This document shows, piece after piece, positions 47,023 to 58,700 of a stretch of DNA of 64,000 bases (within the stretch, counting starts at the first letter, position 1; every line of letters starts with the position of its first letter). The notes beneath the pieces are model-generated. The model worked only from the letters and a program-made list of their open reading frames with translations, searched no databases and was not told where the DNA came from. The position numbers and the translations under genes are program-made. Source of the stretch: Desmodesmus armatus (Eukaryota > Chlorophyta > Chlorophyceae > Sphaeropleales > Scenedesmaceae). The stretch is from contig VIIQ02000108.1 in assembly GCA_007449985.2 (NCBI GenBank), positions 1 through 64,000 of the forward strand, given 5' to 3'.

Positions 47023-49033
47023 GGGGTAAGGGTGGGGACAGAGGGGGAAGGGCTGCGGTATGAGGGAGCAGGGGTGCCGTTTGGGTTTGGGTCGTTGTGT
47101 GGAGAGGATCTTGCACAGGCACAGCCAGTGCCTTGGTGCTGCCACCTGGGTGCTGCGGGGAGTAGGACGGGGAAGTAGGGCAGAGCAGTCAATACGACCG
47201 CTGCGTTGAGGGTAGCGCACAGGCGGTGCCTGTGGGGGTTTGGCGGGGAAGCACGCATCGCAAGCACTATTGTGCAGGCCGAGTGCGCTTGCGGGCGTGC
47301 GGGTGTGAGCTTGTGCTTTTGTGGTATCGCCATGCATGTCGTCTGCCATGCATGTCATCTGCATCACCGTGTGGCGGCAGGCAGTAGGCCTTGCATTTGT
47401 GGAGATTTTGTGTGGAAGCGATATGCCACAGCACTTGAGGTTCAGCTGTCCCACCGCGCTCCCTTTGTTGCCTCTCTTGTCAGTGCTGTGTTGCATCGGC
47501 TGTTCAATGCCATCATGCCTGCAGACGGCCAGGCTCAGGTGCATGTCACACGCACATGTTCGTTTGAGTGTGAAATGCTGGTTCAGCAGGCCACAGGATG
47601 GAGTGTCTGGGGTGGCAAGTTGCCCCATGGAACACTGTGGTCACAGACGCAGAAGGCGCTTAGGTGCATGTCGTAGTGGTGTTGTTAGGTCAGCACCTTA
47701 CCTATGATTTGCCTCACTGTGTCGGGTGTTGGACGGGTTGTGTTTGTTTGCCTCCGATGGAAAGATTGTCTGATGCATTTGTGCGGGCGTTGTGCTTTTG
47801 TGTGACCTATCGCCATTCTGGTAGTGTGGAGTGTGTGCCCTGGACCTGTTCCATTCACCGGGGTAGGAATAGGTTGAAGAAGCCTTGTGTTTTAGTGTTG
47901 TGCGTTGGCCTGGCGCTGTGTAGTCTGCAGTAGCGTTACAGCAGAGGCAGTGTAGAGCAGCTAGAGATTTGCTTTGCTGCTTGCAGATTGTGCAGATAGC
48001 CAGTGCCAGGGTATCAGGAGCCAGGCAGCATATGGCAGCTCACAGCACCTTCTGTGGGCTTTCCTATTACAGCACCTTCTGTGTGCCTTCCTTCGTAGCA
48101 GGGTATGCATGCGTGTCGACGGTACCACCGGCTGCAGCAGCCGGTCACCAGTCTGTGTGTTAGATCAGGCATGAGAGCTTCTGTACACGTGGGCGGTGTT
48201 ACAGCAGATGGTTGACTGCTTAAGGCAGCATGTGTGTCACAGTGACAGGTCACACGTGCGTGTGCTTTGTGGAAGCCTGCACTCTGGTGCCGCCAATGTT
48301 GGTCAGAGCGGCGAGCGCCGGTTGTTCAGCTTGCATGCATTTTTTGCGGAGCCAGCATTTTGATGCTTGATCGCTTGTGCTTATATCACTTGCTTGTTGC
48401 AGGTAGCATGCGTGTTCGACGGTGGCATTGCTGGGCCAGTATGCCAAGATTGATCAAGAGGCGCAGCTTCAGTGCAGTATGTGCGCTGGTGGCAGGGACT
48501 CTCCCCTTGATGCTGCAACCATGTTTCGGAACCCTGCTTTGCAACCCTGTTTGCAGTTTTGGGTCGGGGGTGGACGCTTCCTGCTGGAGCTCCGTGTGTT
48601 CGGGTAGCATGCCTCACCAAGGCATTCAGCAACACTAGCCGTTCTTAGCGCACCAGTTGGTTTTGTTGTTTCCTCTGCGTCTCTCCACCTCGGCCCTGGT
48701 TATTCCTGTCTGCCAGGGCAGTGATGGAAGAGCACAGCAGAGGACATTGGGCTGTTGCTTGGGCTATGCCGTGGCATTGCCCAGGTTCCACCGTGCAATC
48801 TTTCCCGCAGTGGGTGTCGTTGGTGTAGGGGCAGGTAGGGGGCCGGCTAGCCCGTCAGTCAGTGAGACTGGGCCAGCCTGCTGCGTCACTGTCGATTTTG
48901 CCTGATTTACCTCAAGTACCAAATCGCGGCAGCCAGTGTAGCTTGATGTGATGGATGACGTGGCCTCTCTTGTGCTTGTGTTTGCACCGTAGTAGTGGTG
49001 GTACCCAGCCAGGATGAAGTGCTGCAGCGGTGT

Positions 49034-49444
49034 TTTGATGTCTGCATGATTGCAGCTTGGGCATACCCCGCAGTGGCGCGTTTATGTGTGCTGGTCACAA
49101 TCAGCACCCCCCCCCCCTGTCGCGTACGTATATGTGAATGTGAGACCCTGGACGTGCAATTCCCTTGCTCCTTTGCATCAGCGGGTAGGCAGGTGTGGTT
49201 GGACTGCCTTGGCAGATGTGCGGTTGTCAACCGCACACCTGCCAAATTTGATGTCTGCATGATTGCAGCTTGGGCATGCCCCGCAGTGGCGCGTTTATGT
49301 GTGCTGGTCACAATCAGCACCCCCCCCCTGTCGCGTACGTATATGTGAATGTGAGACCCTGGACGTGCAGTTCCCTTGCTCCTTTGCATCAGCGGGTAGG
49401 CAGGTGTGGTTGGACTGTTTTGGCAGATGTGCGGTTGACAACCG
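49034..49444 (+). repeat. Near-identical tandem duplication, period about 212 bp
   Basis: Copies 49034-49233 and 49247-49444 share TTTGATGTCTGCATGATTGC through GGCAGATGTGCGGTTG-x-CAACCGC, differing by a few bases and by the length of a C-run (49110-49118 against 49321-49327). The very high identity suggests a recent event. Confidence 0.95.
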
Positions 49445-51338
49445 CCTTGGGCGGCAGGTTTGCGATTGTATCACTGCTCATTTGTGTGTTACTGCTGAAT
49501 GGTGTGTGCGTGTTTTGAGTGTGTTTGTGTGGGCTTGCATCATCAGGCCACAGTGCTGCAGCAGTGGCGTGTGCATGCCGGTTCCTGCCTCCTGCGGGGA
49601 TTGAAGCCGTCAGGCTTGCGCAGCATGACCACGCAGCCCTGTGTCAAGCTGCAGTTCTGCTTCCGGCGTCTGAAAGGGTGCACACATGATGGTTTGTCTG
49701 TACTAGGGTGCATCAGTCACCCGGTGCGGATGGTAGGTTGCATGGTGAGCACGACTGCACTCCAACATGCACCAAAGCCAGAGCTTGCTTTGGGCCTGCA
49801 CTACAGGCGGGGGTGGCCATGGAGTGGTCACTTGTTTCAGCATGAGCGTCTGCAAGGTTGTAGGCAGTATGCCAGGACAGCTGTCGCTCCAGCAGCCTTG
49901 TGTCATGCTGCCAGCCTCTGTCCCCTGCTGCACTGTCAATCTGCCATGCTTGTTTGCGTATGCAAGTGCATGCTACGCTCAGAGCTGGTGTGTCCTTGCA
50001 TAGACCTGCTGTTGGCTCCCGTTGCGGCTTCAGCTCTGGTTTTGTGTTCTTGATACTGCATGTCTGATATGGCAAGCGTTCGGTAGGTTTGATGTTGTGT
50101 GGTCGGTGCACAGCGCCTGCGTGCATGTTGCTGTGGTAGTGGTGCTTGGGGGCATGATGTGTTTGTTCCGCACGTCGACAGGTTCTGTTTGAGGGTGAAG
50201 GTGTGCAGTCACTGCACATAGAAGGGTGGGGGGCATATCGGGCATCAGCGGCAGGTAGCATATGAGTAGTGTACATGCGGCACACATGACTGAGCTGAGC
50301 ATGCAACTGTGGAATGAGCTGTTTTGCGGGTTCTTACATCTGTGGGCCTTAACATCTGTTCATGAGGGGTTTTCCTTGGGGTTTTTGAGGGATGGTTGGC
50401 AGCAACGGTTGGGAGCAATGGGTGCTTAGAAGCAATGGAGAGCACATCAGTCCTGCTGTTGTGGGTTGTCACAGGGATGCTCCCGATGAATGAGTGCGGC
50501 TGGTCTTGTGTTGAGGCAAGCAAGCATTGCCGCACACATTTTGGGCAGGAACTGGAGACATTTGGCGATGAGAGCATGTGGTGGTGGGGGCATGGGGCAG
50601 TGTCTGTTCACAGGCTAAGAGCCCCCACACCGACCTGCGCAGCCCAAGGACTGGGGTGCTGTGTGCCGCAGCATGTCTTTGTGGTCCGAAGTACTTCAAA
50701 CACAGAAGCTGCTGTGTGTGGCACAGATGAGGGTTGGTGCACCGGTGGCAGCCGCTATCAAACATGGTTGGGTCGCAGCGTTATGGCAGTGGCCATGCTG
50801 CGTCAGCATGGGTTTCGGACGGGCATGTGTGGGCGTGTCGTGTCGCAAAAGGGGCCCCAACCTGGGCATGAAGCAGTGGTTTGCGGATGTTTGTCTGTCC
50901 TATTACACATTGCAGGGGGGGGATTTTTGTCTCGACAGGCCATGGTGGTGAGTTGCAAGCATGTGGCATGAGCGCACCTTGGTTGGGCAGTGGGTGAAGC
51001 TCTGCCAATGGCCATGTGTGTGGCTCAAACGGGTCGTCCTGTGTCTTTCCAGGCTTGCTGTGTCAATGGCATCGTGTCGATTGCATCCATGACCTGCACC
51101 TTGTGTCATCCTGTTGTGCTTTTCTCTTATGTGCATCCCTCCCTCCCGGTTTGCGCCTTGGACACCCTCCATGCAGGATCCGTCCCCCGTCTTCGTCAAT
51201 GTGGTGCGTGTGTTATGTCATGTGTGTCGCTGTTCGTTCTTGGTATTCTGTACGAGAGGCATTCAGACAGAGCAAAAAGAGCAGTGGCCTTTTAGGAAAG
51301 GCAGGCTTGGGCTGAGCAAGCAGGCTATGTTGGAACTA

Positions 51339-52430
51339 GTGGCCGTGCAGCAGACTCTTGGGTCTGCATCCAGTCGTTTGTGGGTGGAATTGTATTGCAT
51401 GGTAGTGTTGTGCATCTCAGATACTCTGAAGTGTCTTCGCTTGTTGGTCAAGGGCTGTCGCCTATGCGCAGAGCGGGCGTAGACACTTTGGCATGGCATG
51501 CAAGGTGCGCATGTTGGTGATTGCGGGCGTTTGCTGGCATGTACGCGTCTCGTTTGGGTACAACTGCCGTGTGCTGATATGTTTGTGGGCGATGGCTCGC
51601 CAGATCAGTCAGAGAAACCTGGGTATTCCCAGCAGTTTGCATGCCAGCCTTGACAGCCATGCAGCAGTTGGTTTGGTGCCTGAGCCCCATGAGCCTGCTG
51701 TGCTTCCAGGATGTTGGCACACTTGCTTGCATACGAGTATTGATGCTGTTGCATGTTGGTCAGTCAGTCAGCACACGCCAGGCAGGAGGGGTTTGTCCGT
51801 CCCACACGGTGCTTTCTGTGCTGTTTGCGTGTGCTGTGATTGTGGCACCTCTCAGCTTGCACAGCGCAGGGTTGAAAGGTGTCCGCCATCCTCAGTGGCC
51901 GTGCAGCAGACTCTTTAGTGGGTGGAAGTGTACTGCATGGTAGTGTGGTTCATCTTGTTTTCATGTTGGTCATGGGCGGTCGCCTGTGGGCAGAGCGGGC
52001 GTAGGCGCTTTGGTACAGAATGCAAGGTGCGTGTGTTGATGATTGCAGGCATCGGCTGGCCTGTGCGCATTTCGGTTGGGTACACTTAAACTGCGCTCAT
52101 ATGTCTGTCGGCTGGGGTTTGCGCAGATCGGTCAGAGAAATCTGGGTATTCCCAGCAGTGTGCATGGGAATGTTGACAGCCATGCAGCAGTTGGTTGTGT
52201 GCCTTAATCATGAGCCTGCCGTGCTTCGCGGATGGTGTGCCAGTTTGTACTGCCCACTTGTATATACTGAGTATTGATGCTTTTTGTGTTGGTCAGTCAG
52301 GACACCCTGGGCGGGAAGCAGTATCTCCGCCCTGCATGATGCTGCATGTCACAGTGTGTTGCGCATGAGGCTTCTCTCACCTCACGCAGAGCGCAGGCTG
52401 GGGTCTGTGTGCCATCCTCATGAGCCTGCT
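51339..52430 (+). repeat. Tandem duplication of about 550 bp with a partial third copy
   Basis: 51339-51790 and 51895-52320 share many blocks in the same order (GGCCGTGCAGCAGACTCTT, GCAGAGCGGGCGTAG, CAGAGAAA-CTGGGTATTCC, CAGCCATGCAGCAGTTGGTT, CATGAGCCTGC-GTGCTTC). The junction block (GCGCAGGGTTGAAAGGTGTC-x-GCCATCCTCA) has a third version at 52386-52422. Divergence is moderate, so it is older than the 49-kb duplication. Confidence 0.85.
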
Positions 52431-55400
52431 CGGGGTTCGTAAAAGAGGGTTTGAGGTTGAGCTGCCGGCTTGTGTGAACGCTTTTCCACCTGTGCACCCT
52501 GGTCATGGGTTGGCACATTTTGTGCAGCAGCAGTTCACGTGCTGCTGCTCGGGCTGTGCATGTGCCATGTCTCTGCTTGCGCAGCGCAAGCGTGAGATTC
52601 TGTGCTGTGTAGTATTGATCTGCCGGTTGGAGCCAGTGTGCTAGGCCATATTTGATGGGCCCTTCTTTAGGTCGCACTACGGCCTACTAGTAGTGTGTGC
52701 GTGTGCGTGCAGCATTTGCACTGCTTGCAACCCTGTTGGCATGCGTACCTGGCGTATGTGTGTTTTGTCTGTGCGGCAACAAGGACTTTTGTTGTGGTTG
52801 TGGCCAACCGAGGCGTTTGTAGAGCGCTTGTTTGCTGATTGGTCTTCCTGTGCAAGGGAAAGGAGAGCTTGGCATGGTGCACCTCTTGTCGTCCTACTTT
52901 GCTGCAGTCAGCTTGGCTGGTTGCTGCATGCGTCCTTTCGGGTTGACAACTAGCTTGTTGTTCCAGCTGCTGCTTGGCTCCAGGTGCTAGCCTGTGAGCT
53001 TTGTTATGCACGCGGCGATGCATCTGCATGCACTGTGTTGTGTGCCCCTTTGCCTGAGGTAGTAGCACCATGCCCCTATTACATGCTGTACATACAGCTG
53101 CATACTGTCTGTCTCTTTTTGCTGTTGCCAGATGGGCCAAGTGTGGATACTGTGTTGCCCCAATCGGCTGCAGCATCAGGAGGATGCATCAGGGTGCACA
53201 CATTTTGTACAGTGGAGGTGCCCTGGAGGTTCAGAAGGTGTCATGGATGGGGTCACTGGATTTGCTGTGCATTTGTCTGTTGTACAAGGTACACAAGCAT
53301 CCTTGTTTGGGACACCACTCTTTTTGGTCATCAGGGTTCCATCCACCAGATGTTGACAACCACAGGTACCTTGCCAGCACAGTTGTGTGGGGATCGGTGG
53401 GGATCAGTGGCTGTTTTCAATGGTATCTTATGGGTGCACGCCGTCTGTGGGAACAAGCCGGGCGCAAAGCTTCTAGCCTAGGTACTGCTGTTGATTCAGG
53501 GGAGTGGGGGTAGCCGAGTCGGCGGAGAGAGTTGCAGGATGCACAGTAGCGGTCGTTCAGCACTATTTGTGTTTGAAACTGGATCGGTTGTGCAGCCTGT
53601 GTGGTTGTGGGGTTCGCATGTTTTGTGCAGTGCACTGCTAGCACAAACGTGCGCAACAGTGTACTGCATCAGGCCCTCACGAACTTGAGGCCAGCAGCAT
53701 GTGAAGGCGTGCCTGCTGAGTCGTCGTTGATATACAGCCGTCACATCTGTGTTGCCTTGACTGGGGACCATGCAGCTGATAGGTTGCGAGGCCTAGCATG
53801 CTGCTGATATATAATGTCTTGACGGGGCGGTATGTGAGCAAGCGGAGCAGCTCGGCCAGTGTTTTGGTCATTCGTGGTGAATATTGAGCTATGGTGTCTT
53901 GCTTCTCCTGTTTTAGGCTCATGTTGCTGTGCCTTGTTTTGGCCCGTCATAAAGTGAGCGTTGCCGCACCGTCGTGCATCTGTCACGTGCGGTCACTGCT
54001 GATGCCTTGCCTTTTTGTTGATGCGTGTGCACGCATTTTCACCTGTGGGTGATCAGCAGTATCGTGTCCAGAGGGTTAACGGCCTGTTTGTGCACCTTGG
54101 ATTGTGTGATGCTTGCAGTTACCAGATCGTGGGGTTGACCAATCAGTGCTGGCCCCACCGCAGCTGGCCCACCAAGCTTTCTTCAGGCTCGTCTGTCATG
54201 TTGAAAGTGTTTCTGGCAGTGTGGTATGGTGGCAGTGTGGTGGCACATCACTGCATTGTACTTGTCCCCTATGGTGGTGATTGTCAATGCTGTGATGGTG
54301 TGCAGGACTTACATGGCCGCACAGTCTTCTGTGCACTTGCGGCATATCCTGCTTGGATGGTGCAGTCGTCCGTGTAGCATGCATGCATGCATGCTTGCTG
54401 TGCTGTTTTGAATCGCTGCCTCTGTGCTTGCTTAGGCTGCATTCCCATGTCAGTGTCAGACTCCTCCTCTCTATCATCACACGTGCGATTGTGTATCATC
54501 ACAAGTGCGAATGTGGATGCAGGTGCTGGCTTTTGCTGATCGCCGCTGGGCTCGCTGCTTCTTGCTTGCATGTTGCTGCAGCAGCCTTATTTGACGTGGC
54601 TATTGTGTAGGGTTGGAATGTTATTGCACACCCCAGTGTGCTGCAACGGGCTCGTCATCACAGCATTACACCACCACCCCACGAGGGGCTGTAATTGTAT
54701 GGGACCGGTGTGTGGGTGCGCCAGGCTGCACAGCATGTGGCACACCGCATATCTGTGCCTGGCGCAGCTCATCAGTGTTTGCCTTGCCGTTTGGGGTGTC
54801 CAGCCGCTTGCAGCGCTGCCGGGGTTGACAAACACAATCAGCATGTGTGTTCTGGTTTGGCATGTGCATGCACGAGACATGTCTCTTGCCTGATACATTC
54901 GGGAAGTGGGAGGCGGTGGTGCATTCAAGTACAATGTCTTGTATACTGCACGCAGTCTGTGTTGGTGTGTTACACCTCTTGCTTTGGGTTGTGTGTGGTT
55001 CAACCTGCCTGTTGTTGTTGCATGCATGCAGTCCAGTGCGCATGTGTATCTCGGCGCAAGGTAAAATTTGAAGTTGATGTTGCCAGCCTGGCAGGGTATC
55101 TAGCAGACAGGTGCTACTTCAGATACCAGTGCCTTCAGCCTGGCCATTGCGGGCACAGGTTGGCACACACACAGTTCAGTCCAAGGCTCAGGCCAGTATG
55201 CAGATCCTGCGTGCCAGCCTGGCGACAAACACATGCTGCTCTTTGCTGCTCAGGTACTGGCTGCTTAAGGTTGAACACCACGGCCCGTGATAAATGACGG
55301 ATCTCGGTCATTGTGTCAGCTTCCGGCAGTTTGCAAAGCCTGTGCCAGCATCAAGTGGCCAGCCTGGCATGCACCGTATTGCACCCACTTGCTCGTTGTC

Positions 55401-55725
55401 GTTACGTGAGTGCATTGGGGTTTGATTCTGTGTCCTCTGGCACATTGTTGATCGAAGGTGCGTCATATCCACTGGTGCGTCGATTCCACTTTCGGTGTTG
55501 TTCGGCAGTTGTGCTGACGTGCTGACGTGTGTCAAAAAGGCACAAGGACCAGAAGTCAAAGGCGCAATGACCAGAAGAAGCCGAAACAACAGTCGTTTTC
55601 CAGTAAAACTAATTAATCACACGTAGTCCAGGTTGACATTGCTGAGTGCCGTTGGGTGTCGGAACAGTTCTGCAGCAGATCGAGCCATAGTTGCACTCCT
55701 GTGCATCAACAAGGGTGCCAGTACC

Positions 55726-58700
55726 ATGGAAAGGTCACAGAGGCGTCTAGCTGTCGTTGGTGGCCACTTTGATCCCATGGGGGGCACAGCGAGGGCATCA
55801 CCAGCAGCAAGGCCAGAGCCTGTGGCACCAGCAGTAGCCGGGCTGCAAGCAGTGCTGGACCATGACAACCACGAGTTGAGGAAGCGCATGAAGGACTTCT
55901 TCGCATCAGAGGACATTTACATCCCCAGGTGATGATTGCTTGAGCTGGAAGCATACCTGTCCTGCGGGATGGTGCTATGCCAAGCAGCTGCATCCTCCTG
56001 ACATGTGCGCCATGCCCATGTGGCCTCCAGCATCCTAACCTCTCCTGCACGTGCACATGCATGCGACCCTGCCAGCACATCCATTGCAACTTCCCTGGCC
56101 TGGGCACATTGCCTGTTTGATGCTGCTGCATGTGCTGGCTGCGCCTGCATATTCCTGCAGCATGGTCTGTAGCCCTGCCTGCATGCGCCTGCCTGATGCC
56201 TTGGCGCCATATGTCAGCACGTCAGTCACCACCGTATGGTACATATTCCTGTTATGCTACTGCTGCAGGTATGACATGGACCTTCGGGACACCAGGGAGC
56301 TGGCGCTGGAGCGCTTGGCACGCTTCTGCCGGAGCGGCTTTGTCAGCGTGACAGACTTCCGGCACGACCCGCTGCGCATCTTTGCAGCGCATGAGTGTGC
56401 AGCCATCATCGACCCCAGCATGGCTACAAAGATGACGGTGAGTGACCGCCTTAGCTTGTTCAGCTGGCTGACGGGCATCGTCATGGGCTCATACGGGCAG
56501 CCCGGATTGGCTTGGTAGGACACAGAGCAGTAGTAGTGTCAGCAGTGCCAGTGGTAGCGGCAAGGGCATGCCTTGTGGTTGCAGTCTTGTCTCATAGGCA
56601 CCTGCAAGCAACTTGCGCAGCTGTGCCATGCACTGACTGACAGCAACAGAGGGATGCGACCCTGCACACAGTGCTGGGGATGGTCTGCTCAGCTGCATGG
56701 TGCTGGCATGCCAGCATTGCAGGTCCTCTGCCTTGGCTAGCGCAATCGCCAACAGCAATGTATGGCCCCATGCTCTATCATCAAATGCTGATGTCGGGCT
56801 CTGTCCTGTCTGTCCTGCAGGTTCAGTTCAACCTGTTTGGTGAGTTTTCCTTGTGCATGAGCATGTACAGCTTGCAAACAAACATGCGCAGCTGGCGCGG
56901 CGCGTGCACCATGTATGCCTCACAACAGCAGTAGCAAGCGTGCTGCATGCTTGCTGTATGCACATACACCCTGCACATCCAGAAGCAGCCTGCCCGGGCC
57001 CCACCTGCACATCATCATGGTTGTGCTGGCGGTGCTGCTCAAGCAATCGGCAAGTCCCAGGCCCGATAAGGGTCACATCAATAACATAGTGACACTCCAG
57101 TTACTTCAGTAACAGAGTGACACTCCAGTTGCTTGAGTAACAGAGTGACACTCCAGTGACAAACGCAAGAAGCAGTCAATATCATACGTGGGTGTGCATG
57201 CAGGTGGCACTGTGCTGAAGCTGGGTACAGCCCGGCACCACCAGGGCCTGCTGAGGGGCATCGACAATGTGGATGATGTCGGCTGCTTTGCCCTCACAGA
57301 GCTGGGCTTTGGTGAGTGGTGGCTGCGCGAAAGAGGGAAGCAAAGGAAAATTTAGTGTGCTGGGGGGCGCTTATCTACAGAAAGGGTAAGGTTGCGGCCG
57401 AGCAGCCAGGCCCACGCATGATGTGTGCGCCTATGGATGCGCTGAGCATGGGCGGGCCAGGGGTCGCAAGCAGCAAGCCCTGCAGAGGTCCCATATGATT
57501 GTATTTTGGTGAGGTCAGCTGGTGTGTAACATCGGCCATCATACGCTGCGGCCTTACTGTGTGTGCAGGCAACAACGCTGTTGAGATGCAGACCACGGCT
57601 ACGTGGGACTCGCGCACCAGCACCTTTATCATCCACAGGTAGGCGAAACAGCACCCCGCCCCCCACCCCTTCATACAAAAAAGGCCCCTACTTTTAGGCC
57701 ACGATGAAGTGGTCATACTTGCAGGACTTCGATTGGGGAATGTTCCCAAGTGGTGCATGTGAGCGGTTATGCATGAGGGCGATAGTCCTCTTGGCTCAAG
57801 CTGTGGTGGAAGGTTGGTAGAAAGCACTGCATACTAATATCAGCAGTGGCTTGTGTGGAGGATGAATGAGCAGCGATGCCATTGCAATGCGTGTTGGCCG
57901 GCTGCTGAGCTCCGTCGTTGTTGCTGCGCACCGCTCTGCCTGGCTGCAGCCCCACCACGCTGAGCAACAAGTACTGGATCACCAACAGCGCTGTGCACGC
58001 CCAGTGGTGCGTGGTGTTTGCGCAGCTGCTGATGGGCAACAAGAACCACGGCATCCATGGCTTCCTGGTCAGGTGCGTGGCAGGTGTACGTCCGTGACGC
58101 TGCCTGGGCGGTTGGACCCATACTGTTGCTGTGTCTGCACCCGCTGTGCAGCATCGTGTGGCGCAAACAGCTTGTAATGGATGTCCAGCTTTACATGATG
58201 CATGCCCCGCGCATGGTGACTTTCATGTGATGACGCGCCCGTGGCTGTGGGTGTGGTGTACCTGCAGGATCCGCAACCCTGACATGTCACCCTGTGAGGG
58301 AGTGACCATCATGGACATGGGACACAAGATCGGCTGCAACGGCGTCGACAATGGGCAGCTAAGGTTCAACCACTACGTGGCTCCCAGGTGTGTTGACAGT
58401 GAACTTGACAGCAAAGGAGTTGAGAGCATAGCAGTTGTGGGGTTTTTGGTCATTGCGTATGGGTGCTGGGTCATATATGAGCTTCAACATCAGTGCCAGA
58501 CACACGGACTGCATGTGTGTGGGACCGTTGATGGACAGCACTTGACTTGGTGTCTGCACTGAGCGGAGCCGAGAATTGCTCGGCTTGCTATTTGAGGAAG
58601 GAGTTGTGAGGGGATACATCTGGGGGGGGTTCCTACAGGGGTGCACCTCCCACCGGCTCGCCCCACACAGCACAAGTCGCCCCGACTGCCGGGGCACCTC

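Larger units (their letters stand above)
46911..55725. other. 8.8-kb gene-poor interval, G/T-rich on the + strand
   Basis: No protein family recognised in any frame. Open frames are short and Cys/Val/Leu/Trp-rich, as expected of non-coding G/T-rich DNA. The composition resembles the introns of the flanking + strand genes. The interval could therefore hold long UTRs, an upstream intron of the acyl-CoA oxidase gene, a non-coding transcript or degenerate repeats. Clear structure is limited to the tandem duplications listed separately. Confidence 0.5.

Noticed and set aside
53506..53545. tRNA-like start (GGGGGTAGCCGAGTCGG)
   Set aside because: The D-arm-like words are not followed by a foldable anticodon arm, a TTCGANTC box or an acceptor 3' strand at the right spacing.
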